Below the pieces are notes generated by a model. That model saw only the letters and a list, made by a program, of their open reading frames with translations, was not told the DNA's origin and did not search any database. This document shows positions 52,393-60,277 of a stretch of DNA of 64,000 nucleotides, piece by piece. Position 1 is the stretch's first letter. Each line of letters opens with the position of its first letter. Location: NCBI RefSeq assembly GCF_014161445.1, contig NZ_JABBXA010000025.1, positions 58,889 through 122,888 on the forward strand, read 5' to 3'. Source of the DNA: Microbispora sp. H13382 (GTDB lineage: Bacteria; Actinomycetota; Actinomycetes; Streptosporangiales; Streptosporangiaceae). The position numbers were made by a program, and so were the translations under genes.

Positions 52393-53813
52393 AGTCCGCC
52401 GCCGCCCTTGCGGCCGCTGGAGTCGAGCACGGCCTGCTGCTCCTTGGCGATGTCGTTGAGCGCATCCTTGGGGTTCTTCGCGCCGTTGAGAGCCGCGTTC
52501 ACGTTGGTGTTCTCAATGTCGATGAGGCGCGCGTACTCGGGCACGTTCCACATGTCCCGCATCCGCGAAACCGAGTCGGTGTACACCTTGTTGAACGGCC
52601 CGGCGTTGAGGAACTCGGGCGACTCCAGGGCGTCCGTACGCGATGGCACGCCACCAGCCGCGGCCCACTTCTTCTGGATGTCAGCCTGCTCGAACCACTT
52701 CATGAAGTTCAGGGCCTCCGCCTGGTTCGCCTCCGGGGAGTAGGCCGACACGTGCATCCCCATGCCGCCGAGAGGCACCAGGTTCGTCTTCTGGCTCGGC
52801 AGGGGGGCGAACCCCAGCTTGTCGAGAATCTGCTCCCGCGTGGTGCCGAGCGTCGACTCCTTCGGGTCGAGCAGGCCGCCGCTCGCGGCGATCCAGTTGA
52901 ACGCGATGCATGCCTTGCCCTGGGCGACCGCCGCGTTCACCTCGTCGATGAACCAGTTGCCGGAGCCCTTGGCGGTCAGCGGCTTCATCTTGTTGACCAG
53001 GACGTCCATCGCCTCCTGGCCCGCGGCGTCGTTGACGACGCCGTCGATCTTGCGCGTCTTGGCGTCCCAGAGGTTGCCGCCGTAGACGCCGTTGACCGTG
53101 TTGTAGGTTACGGCCGCGGCGTCGGAGCCGTTGGCCTGGTGGAAAGCCAGCCCGCTGACGCCGGGGTTGTCCGCCTGGCACTTCTCGGCGACTGAGATCA
53201 TCTCGTCCCAGGTCTGCGGTGGCTTGTCGCCGATCAGGTCCTTGCGGTAGATCATCGTCCAGGTGTCGCCGAGCAGCGGCAGTCCGTACAGGCTGGCGTT
53301 TTCGTCGCGCTTCCCGGTCTCCGCCTGGGGGTACTGGCCGTAGGCCGCCAGGAGGTACGGGTTGTAGGCCTTGACATCGATGTTCTTCTTGACGAAGTCG
53401 GTGATGTCGAGGATGTTGCCGTTCGTCACGGCCTCGCCGATGTGTTGCGAGTCCAGGATCGGGATGTCGAAGTCGGTCTTGCGCGCTGCGAACTGGGTGA
53501 ACATCGCGTCGTGCCAGTTCGCGTTCGGCACGGTCTTGACCTTGATGGTCACGTTCGACCGCTCCTTGGTGTACTCCGCGTTCGCGAAGTCTTCCAGCGC
53601 GTGGGCGGGGGGCCAGTCGAACCAGATGAAGCTGAGGGTCAGCGGGTCCTTGGTGAGCTCCGGGATGGTCGCCGGCGCCTTGGGGGCGCTCGACGTCGCG
53701 CCGTCGTCCTGGCCGCAAGCCGCCATGGCCGTGGCCATCAACATGGCCGCCGTCGCCAGCCGCGCCTTTCGACCGGGAGCGGACAGTCGTCCTATTCGTT
53801 TTGGAGACCGCAT
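52389..53813 (-). CDS. Extracellular solute-binding lipoprotein (family 1, sugar/polyol)
   Basis: A 474-residue lipoprotein. The signal peptide ends in Met-Ala-Ala-Cys-Gly (Cys33). The mature protein has the family-1 solute-binding landmarks (the YGLPLLGDTWTMIYRKDL block and a C-terminal LNFMKWFEQADIQKKW helix). It is the first gene of the importer operon; its promoter must lie in 53814-54202, shared with the divergent GntR gene. Confidence 0.9.
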   Translation of the reverse strand: MRSPKRIGRLSAPGRKARLATAAMLMATAMAACGQDDGATSSAPKAPATIPELTKDPLTLSFIWFDWPPAHALEDFANAEYTKERSNVTIKVKTVPNANWHDAMFTQFAARKTDFDIPILDSQHIGEAVTNGNILDITDFVKKNIDVKAYNPYLLAAYGQYPQAETGKRDENASLYGLPLLGDTWTMIYRKDLIGDKPPQTWDEMISVAEKCQADNPGVSGLAFHQANGSDAAAVTYNTVNGVYGGNLWDAKTRKIDGVVNDAAGQEAMDVLVNKMKPLTAKGSGNWFIDEVNAAVAQGKACIAFNWIAASGGLLDPKESTLGTTREQILDKLGFAPLPSQKTNLVPLGGMGMHVSAYSPEANQAEALNFMKWFEQADIQKKWAAAGGVPSRTDALESPEFLNAGPFNKVYTDSVSRMRDMWNVPEYARLIDIENTNVNAALNGAKNPKDALNDIAKEQQAVLDSSGRKGGGGL

Positions 53814-53924
53814 CTTCTTGCCTGCTTTCTGGGGGGGACCTCTGGAGCCCTGCTGCGTGCTTCGCCGAGCAGTTGCTGGGGGGTGTTCAGGCGTGTTGCC
53901 GGCTGTCGCAGGGCTGGCCCGCAG

Positions 53925-54215
53925 ACCGGCGTCACGGGTACGCCGCGACGTAATGGGGCTTCAAGCAGTCGAGAAGTCCTTCGGTCCTTATCGGCCCGGT
54001 GGCGAATTGAGTAGGACGTCGAGCATGCTCATAGGAGCTCCAACTGATCGAAGCGGAGCGATAACGGGGGGTTTCGCGAGGGTGAAGGATGGCTGGCATC
54101 CGCCACCTTTCCTATACGATCCGAGTGGGGGCGTCAACATCCCGCAGCGTTGCGACCGAAGTCAACAGGTTTCCGAAAACGTAAGAAAGGTCTCACGTCA
54201 CGATGGACGACGAAG
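53925..54215 (+). repeat. Direct repeat, left copy of the GntR upstream region
   Basis: This stretch, including CTTTCCTATACGATCCGAG, GTTGCGACCGA and the first bases of the GntR gene, recurs with moderate divergence and small indels at 62705-62997. It contains the control region between the sugar operon and GntR. A small leftward frame (MLDVLLNSPPG in copy 1, MLDVLLGSPPG in copy 2) is conserved in both but too degenerate to name. Confidence 0.7.
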
Positions 54216-54946
54216 TGATGATCGCGCGGCGCCGTGGGGCCACGACGGGCGGAACGCCGCCGCGAAGATCTCGCGGCCGGCTTGCCGACGAGGTGTACGA
54301 CACGCTGCTCGGACAGCTGATGTCGCTACGGATCGAGCCTGGCTCCCGCGTCACGATCGACGTCCTGGCGCGAGAGCTGGGGGTCTCGCAGACGCCGATC
54401 CGAGACGCTCTGAACCGCATGGAGGCCGAGGGCCTGGTCGTGCGTGTGCCCCATGCCGGCTACCGCATTCCCCCTCAGATCACCCGTCAGCGATTCGAGG
54501 ACATGCTTGAGCTCCGCCTTCTCCTCGAGCCGGCAGCGGCGCGCAGATCCGCCGAACGCGCATCCTCGAAGCAGGTAGCCGGTCTGCGACGAATGCTGGA
54601 GGAGATGGCGGAGCTGGAGGGGGGCAACGGGCTCATGGCCTATGGCGCCTTCGGGCTACGCGACGCCGCTTTTCACGATCTCGTCGCCCTGAGCGCGGAG
54701 AACCAGGTCATCCGCGAAGCTCTCGCTCGCCTGCACACGCACGTGCACCTGTTCCGGCTTCTCCACGACACCCAGGTCACTCACTTGGCCATGGCCGAGC
54801 ACGAAGAAGTCCTGGCCGCGATCGCCGCGCGTGACCCCGACGCCGCCGCCTACGCCATGCGCCGGCACATCCTGCTGTCCGGCGAGCGATTCCGGCGATT
54901 GTTCGACGATGTCAAGGACGCCGACGGAATGGCGGTAAAGGCTTGA
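54203..54946 (+). CDS. GntR family regulator, FCD subfamily
   Basis: A 247-residue regulator. The winged helix is RLADEVYDTLLGQLMSLRI with SQTPIRDALNRMEAEGLV (about 27-90). The FCD domain has the ELRLLLEPAAARRSAE start, the FHDLVALSAEN helix and the EHEEVLAAIAARD and MRRHI metal-ligand segments. It is divergent from the sugar/polyol importer and is the likely local repressor. ATG at 54203. Confidence 0.88.
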   Translation: MDDEVMIARRRGATTGGTPPRRSRGRLADEVYDTLLGQLMSLRIEPGSRVTIDVLARELGVSQTPIRDALNRMEAEGLVVRVPHAGYRIPPQITRQRFEDMLELRLLLEPAAARRSAERASSKQVAGLRRMLEEMAELEGGNGLMAYGAFGLRDAAFHDLVALSAENQVIREALARLHTHVHLFRLLHDTQVTHLAMAEHEEVLAAIAARDPDAAAYAMRRHILLSGERFRRLFDDVKDADGMAVKA

Positions 54947-55366
54947 CGGGCGGGCCGGGCCGAGGAATGCTGACTCAACCGGATCAGATCGGATCGGATT
55001 GGATCCACCTGACCCGCCCCAGATGCGAGGAGAAGTAGGTGCCCAGAGCACTGCTCCTAACCGGCGATGCCGCCGAGGAGCTCGACACCATGTATCCCTA
55101 CTATCGGGTACAGGAGGGCGGCTGGGACGTTGACGTCTCGTCACGGACGATGCGTGACGTTCAGCTGGTCATCCACGAGTTCGACCCCAACTCCGACGCC
55201 TACGTCGAGAAGAACGGCCGGAAGCTGCCGGTCGACGTACCCTGGGCCGAGGTCGACGTCGAGCGCTATGACGCCCTCATCATCCCTGGGGGACGTGCCC
55301 CCGAGTGGATCCGGGTCGACGCCGACGTCCGGCGCATCACCGAGCACTTCTTCGCGCGCAACCTCC
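54842..55366 (+). repeat. Direct repeat, left copy of GntR tail plus PfpI 5' end
   Basis: Nearly identical to 63476-64000 with a constant offset of 8634 bases and no apparent indels. It covers the last 34 codons of GntR, the intergenic GGATCGGAT-rich linker and the first 109 codons of the PfpI gene. The match starts at GCCGCCGCC and probably continues past the window. Confidence 0.85.
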
Positions 55367-55608
55367 CGATCGCGCTGGTGTGCCACGGCGCGCAGGTGCC
55401 GGCGGTGTACGGGCTGCTGAAGGGCCGGAAGACGGCCTGCTTCCCCCCCATCACCGGTGACATGGAGAACGCGGGCGCGACGGTCATCGACGCTCCCGAC
55501 GTCGTGGACGGCAACCTCGTCTCCTGCCGCGGCTGGCCCGACATGCCGCAGTTCGGCAGGGTGATGATGGAGGTCTTCTCGAAGTCCATCAACTCCGCAT
55601 CGGCATGA
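55039..55608 (+). CDS. DJ-1/PfpI family protein
   Basis: A 189-residue protein of the DJ-1/PfpI type; GTG start with GGAGAAG upstream. YDALIIPGGRAPEWIR and the nucleophile elbow ALVCHGAQVPA (Cys near 118) are intact, as is a VSCRGWPDMPQF end. Members are glyoxalases, amidases or chaperones; the activity here is unknown. A second, almost identical copy starts at 63673. Confidence 0.85.
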   Translation: MPRALLLTGDAAEELDTMYPYYRVQEGGWDVDVSSRTMRDVQLVIHEFDPNSDAYVEKNGRKLPVDVPWAEVDVERYDALIIPGGRAPEWIRVDADVRRITEHFFARNLPIALVCHGAQVPAVYGLLKGRKTACFPPITGDMENAGATVIDAPDVVDGNLVSCRGWPDMPQFGRVMMEVFSKSINSASA

Positions 55609-55627
55609 GCACACCTGGCCTGTCCCG

Positions 55628-55786
55628 GTGACGACTCCTCGGACCGTCACCGTCGACGGCTCCCCCGTCCACATCCTGGAGAGCGGCACGGGGCCCGCGG
55701 TGCTGATGCTGCACGGCTCCGGACCCGGTACGACCGGATCCGGAGCCTGGGCAACGACGGCACAGGCGCTGGCGACCGGCGCATGA
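55628..55786 (+). pseudogene. N-terminal fragment of an alpha/beta hydrolase
   Basis: A GTG at 55628 opens 52 residues with VDGSPVHILESGTGPAVLML and HGSGPGTTGSGAW, the first strands and oxyanion loop of a meta-cleavage-type hydrolase. It stops there; the nucleophile region is missing. It abuts a ROK fragment. Confidence 0.55.
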
Positions 55787-56091
55787 TGCAGGCGGTGGCG
55801 CAGGTCGGCCAATAGCTCGGGCTCGGCGGCTCGATCGTGGCCAACCTGTTCAACCCGCGAGTGATCGTCATCGGGGGCTACTTCGCCTCACTGGCCGAGT
55901 GGCTGCTGCCCCGCGCGCAGGATCAGCTGCAGCGGCTCGTGGTGGCCGCCCCCGCCGCCCAGTGCCGATTCGTCGCCTCCACGCTCGGCTTCGGCGCCGC
56001 TTCCCGCGGCGCCGCGAGCATGGTGGTCAACCGGATCATCGACGACCCGACCACGATCATGGATTCACTACCCGGGCCGACAGCCTACTGA
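55783..56091 (+). pseudogene. C-terminal fragment of a ROK-family protein
   Basis: The frame MMQAVAQVGQ is broken by TAG at 55813-55815 and resumes LGLGGSIVANLFNPRVIVIG, then a typical ROK C-terminus to a stop at 56091. The sugar-kinase ATP and zinc motifs are missing. The native copy would have been a sugar-responsive repressor or kinase. Confidence 0.55.
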
Positions 56092-56221
56092 CGGCCCCCA
56101 CAGACCTGGAGGCGGCACCTCTCCAGCAACCCCCCGTATCCGCAACCAACGCCAACAAGCGGCAACAAGCGCGGCGGCGCGCGCCTTGCCTGACGTCCCC
56201 CCGGTCAGGAAAGGGTTTCCC

Positions 56222-59200
56222 ATGTCACCACGTCATCGAACGTGGGCCAGGCTGCTCGACGCAGCCCTGCCAGAAAACGGACGACGCCCGAGAGGTCGCA
56301 CCGCGACCACGATGGCCTTAGCCCTCATCGCCCCTTTCATCACGCTCCTCGCGACGCCGGTGAGCGCCGAGGCCCCCACGGCGGCTGAGCCCGCTTTCGT
56401 CGCTGCACCGGCGCTGCTGCAGCCGTCCGCGTCTGCCGCCAAGGCCGCACCACCAGAGGTCAGCTTCAAGGTACTCGTGGTGCGCAGCACCCAGGACGCG
56501 GTGTCCTCGGCCGGCCTGGCCGCGATCCGGGATGCGGCCAGACCCGGTGAATTCACGGTCGTGGCGCCCGGGCCCGCTGACGTGGGCGACCATTTCACCG
56601 AGAAGAAGCTGAAGCAGTACCGCGCGGTCGTGTTCTTGGACACGGGTCGCGCGAGCCCGCTCACGGACACGCAACGCGCGAACTTCGAGAGCTACTTCCG
56701 CGACGGCGGCGGCTTCGTCGGCGTCGGCTCGGCGGTCGAGACCGACGAGTCCTGGTCGTTCCTGACCGACCTCCTGGGGACGCGTGCGTCCGGCAGGACC
56801 GACGTGCAATCGGCGGACGTGAAGGTCGCCGACCGCGTCCACGACGCGAGCAAGGATCTGCCGCAGTTCTGGTCGCGAACCGACAACTGGTACAACTTCA
56901 CGAAGAACGTCCGCGGTATGTCACACGTCCTCGCCACCGTCGTCGAGGACCCGTTCGGGCCGCAGCCGCAGGGCGCCGACCTCGACGGGATCGCCGGGGG
57001 CACGATGGGCGCCGATCACCCGGTCTCGTGGTGTAAGGACTTCCGGGGCGGCCGCTCGTTCTACACCAGCCTGGGCAACACGGCCGCGAGCTTCGACGCC
57101 GGCCTCACCAAGCACCTCAAGGGCGCGATCGGCTGGGCCGCGGGCCAGGCCGACCCGGTTTACAGCGACTGCGGCGCGACCGTGCTGGCCAACTACCAGC
57201 AGACGAAGATCGGCTCGCCGCCGAACCTGCAGGAGCCGATCGGCTTCGACCAGCTGCCGGACGGCCGCGTTCTGCAGACGGACCGCCTCGGCTCGCTGCG
57301 CATGCACGACTCGACCACGGGCGTCACCACGGTCGTCGCCAACTTCGCCGACCCGAGCCTGCCGATGACGCAGCAGATCTACTCCGCGGGCGAGGACGGG
57401 CTCTATGGCCCGGCGGTCGACGCCAACTTCGCGACCAACAAGTGGGTCTACCTCTACTACTCGCCGAAGCAGGTCACAGACGTCAAGCTGAGCGACGGAT
57501 CGGTCGTCACGCAGACCACGCCGAACACCACCCCGCCGAACGTGGCGGCGTCCAAGACCGCGTGGGATCCGTACGTGGGCTATTTCCAGCTCAGCCGCTT
57601 CAAGTTCGTCGACGCCACCGACAGCACGCCGGCGCACCTCGACATGGGCTCCGAGCAGCAGATCATGCGCGTGCCGGTTAACCGCCAGGAGTGCTGCCAC
57701 GTCGGGGGCGACATCGACTTCGACAAGCACGGCAACCTCTGGTTGGTCACCGGCGATGACACGCCCGCGGGCGGCATCAACGCCGGCGGCTACGGGCCGT
57801 TCAACTCGCAGAAGACCGACGAGCAGCAGACCGTGCGCGTCACCAACGCGACGGGCGGCACGTTCACGCTGACCTTCGATGGCCAGACGACGCAGCCGAT
57901 CGCGTGGAACGCGGATCGCGATGCGATCGACGCGGCGCTCGAGGCGCTCCCGAACATCGAGGCGGACGAGATCCAGACCAGCGGCGGCCCGGTCAACACG
58001 TCGAACGTCAACGTGTTCTTCCGCCGCGGCAAGCAGCAGTCCGACCAGCCGCAGATCACGGCCGACGGCGCCGGCCTGACCGGCACCGCCACGCCGGCGG
58101 TCGCCACCAGCACGGCGCAGGCGGGCGGCTGGTATCAGCGGCTCACCGGTGACTCGCGCCGCACCGCGCTGAACACCAACGACCTGCGCGGCAAGGTGCT
58201 GCGGATCAAGGTCAAGGACGGCGACATCTCCGCCGCCGACGCCAACAAGGTCAACTTGGGCTCCGGCACGGGCGCCTACTCGATCCCGTCGGGCAATCTG
58301 TTCCCGCTGGTCGCGGGCGCGCCGCAGGACAAGACGCGGCCGGAGGTCTACGCGATGGGTTTCCGCAACCCGTTCCGGATCCAGGTCGACGAGAACGACG
58401 TGGCCTACGTCGGCGACTACTCGCCCGACGCCCAGACACCGCAGCGCTCGCGCGGCCCGTCGGGCACCGGCCGCTACGAGATCGTGCGCAAGCCGTCCAA
58501 CTACGGCTGGCCGACGTGCTACAAGCGCGACCTCGCGTACTACGAGTGGAACTTCCACGAGTTCGCGCCCGGCACCACCACCGCGGGCACGCCGCTGAAC
58601 AACCCGGCTCAGAAGTTCGACTGCGACGGGCCGACGCAGCGCAACGACTCGCTGTGGAACATCGAGGGCGGTCCGACGGTCGAGCCGGGCCTGAGGGACG
58701 TCCCGCCGGTCACCGACCCGGACATCTGGTACTCCTACCGCGACAACAACACGAGCACGCCGCTCGGCACCCCGTGCGAGGCCGGCTATGCGCCGACCCC
58801 GGGCCCGATCGCGCCCGGCTCGACGACCGAATGCCCGCGGCTGTTCCCCGAGCTCTACACCGGCGGCGTCGGTCCGCACGGGGTCACGAAGTACCACTAC
58901 GACCCGGAGAACCCGAACCCCAACAAGTTCCCGCCGTACTACGACGACTCGGTGATCATCAGCGAGTGGACGCAGGACACGCTGCGCGAGGTCAAGCTCG
59001 ACAAACAGAGCAACCACGTCCAGAAGATCAACAACTTCCTGGATTGCGGCAGCCGTGCGAACGCCGGGGCAGGCAGGTTCCAGTTCGAGTGCGACAACCC
59101 GATGGACCTGCAGTTCGGTTCTGACGGCGCGTTCTACCTGCTGACCTACGGCAACGGGTTCAACGTCATCAGCCCCGACGCGGGCATGTACAAGTGGGAG

Positions 59201-60238
59201 TACGTCAAGGGCAAGCGCGCGCCGAAGGCCGTGCTCACCACCGACCGCACCGATGGCTCAACGCCGCTGACCGTGAACTTCTCCAGCGCCGGCTCGCTGG
59301 ATGAGGATCCCGGCGACTCGATCCGCTACGAGTGGAACTTCGGCGACGGCTCGGCGATCGCGACCGACCCGAACCCGGCACACACCTACACGCGGTCCGG
59401 CCGCTACACGGCCGTGCTGACCGTGCTCGACTCGTCCGGCAAGCGAACCTCGACCAGCACTGTGATCACTGTGGGCAACACGAGCCCGAAGGTGGTCGTC
59501 AATACGCCGGTGGAGGGCGGGACGTTCACGTTCGGCGACGACATCCCGTTCTCGGTCACGGTCACCGACCCCGAGGACGGGACGGTGAATTGCTCCGAGG
59601 TGGAGGTGACGTTCGTGCTCGGCCACGACTCGCACGGCCACGCCGAGGAGTCCGTGAACGGCTGCTCGGGCGTGCTCCACACGATCGCCGACGACGTCTC
59701 ACACGGCGGCAACGTCTCCGGCGTGATCCAGGCGCGCTACACCGACCACGGCGGTCCGGGCGGGGTCCCACAGCTGACCACGACCGGCCAGCACCAGATC
59801 CGCCAGAAGCACCAGGAGGTGGAGTTCGTCGTCAACCAGTCCGGCACCAACACGGCGAACAACACCGACGGCGGCGCCGGCGTGCACCGCGGCGGCCTGG
59901 GCTCGGGCGACTGGCTCCAGCTCAACGGCCCATTCAACCTGACCAACATCGATTCGATCACGTTCCGCGTGGCGGACGCGGCGGCCGGCCGCACGCCCGG
60001 GTCGCCGCTGGCGGCGATCGAGGTCCGTCAGGACTCGATCACCGGGCCGATCCTGACGACGGCCAACCTCGTGTCCACCGGCGGGACGGGAACCTGGACG
60101 AGCCAGACGTTCCCGGTCTCGATGTCCGGGACGCATGAGCTGTTCCTGGTGTTCCGCTCGGTCACGGGTGGCGCCACGGGCGGCAACCTGTTCAACCTCA
60201 ACTGGGCCGAGTTCGTCGGCACGGGCATCGGCACCTAG
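56222..60238 (+). CDS. Large exported ThuA - PQQ-type sugar dehydrogenase - PKD - CBM6-like protein
   Basis: A 1338-residue secreted protein. The ATG at 56222 (AGGAAAGGG upstream) gives a long basic leader and a signal segment ending near VSAEA. Approximate domains: ThuA-like 65-290 (FKVLVVRSTQDAV, SYFRDGGGFVGVGSA); a GSDH-type beta-propeller 310-990 (LQEPIGFDQLPDGRVLQTDR, CCHVGGDIDFDKHGNLWLVT, GFRNPFRIQVDENDVAYVGD) interrupted by a beta-rich insert 533-633; PKD 998-1081 (YEWNFGDGSAIATDPNPAHTY); and a CBM6-like end 1194-1338 (GDWLQLNGPFNLTNIDSITF). It probably acts outside the cell on polysaccharide or sugar; activity unproven. Confidence 0.82.
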   Translation: MSPRHRTWARLLDAALPENGRRPRGRTATTMALALIAPFITLLATPVSAEAPTAAEPAFVAAPALLQPSASAAKAAPPEVSFKVLVVRSTQDAVSSAGLAAIRDAARPGEFTVVAPGPADVGDHFTEKKLKQYRAVVFLDTGRASPLTDTQRANFESYFRDGGGFVGVGSAVETDESWSFLTDLLGTRASGRTDVQSADVKVADRVHDASKDLPQFWSRTDNWYNFTKNVRGMSHVLATVVEDPFGPQPQGADLDGIAGGTMGADHPVSWCKDFRGGRSFYTSLGNTAASFDAGLTKHLKGAIGWAAGQADPVYSDCGATVLANYQQTKIGSPPNLQEPIGFDQLPDGRVLQTDRLGSLRMHDSTTGVTTVVANFADPSLPMTQQIYSAGEDGLYGPAVDANFATNKWVYLYYSPKQVTDVKLSDGSVVTQTTPNTTPPNVAASKTAWDPYVGYFQLSRFKFVDATDSTPAHLDMGSEQQIMRVPVNRQECCHVGGDIDFDKHGNLWLVTGDDTPAGGINAGGYGPFNSQKTDEQQTVRVTNATGGTFTLTFDGQTTQPIAWNADRDAIDAALEALPNIEADEIQTSGGPVNTSNVNVFFRRGKQQSDQPQITADGAGLTGTATPAVATSTAQAGGWYQRLTGDSRRTALNTNDLRGKVLRIKVKDGDISAADANKVNLGSGTGAYSIPSGNLFPLVAGAPQDKTRPEVYAMGFRNPFRIQVDENDVAYVGDYSPDAQTPQRSRGPSGTGRYEIVRKPSNYGWPTCYKRDLAYYEWNFHEFAPGTTTAGTPLNNPAQKFDCDGPTQRNDSLWNIEGGPTVEPGLRDVPPVTDPDIWYSYRDNNTSTPLGTPCEAGYAPTPGPIAPGSTTECPRLFPELYTGGVGPHGVTKYHYDPENPNPNKFPPYYDDSVIISEWTQDTLREVKLDKQSNHVQKINNFLDCGSRANAGAGRFQFECDNPMDLQFGSDGAFYLLTYGNGFNVISPDAGMYKWEYVKGKRAPKAVLTTDRTDGSTPLTVNFSSAGSLDEDPGDSIRYEWNFGDGSAIATDPNPAHTYTRSGRYTAVLTVLDSSGKRTSTSTVITVGNTSPKVVVNTPVEGGTFTFGDDIPFSVTVTDPEDGTVNCSEVEVTFVLGHDSHGHAEESVNGCSGVLHTIADDVSHGGNVSGVIQARYTDHGGPGGVPQLTTTGQHQIRQKHQEVEFVVNQSGTNTANNTDGGAGVHRGGLGSGDWLQLNGPFNLTNIDSITFRVADAAAGRTPGSPLAAIEVRQDSITGPILTTANLVSTGGTGTWTSQTFPVSMSGTHELFLVFRSVTGGATGGNLFNLNWAEFVGTGIGT

Positions 60239-60277
60239 CGAACCCGCCCGTACAGCGGCAAGAAAGAGAAGACACTC

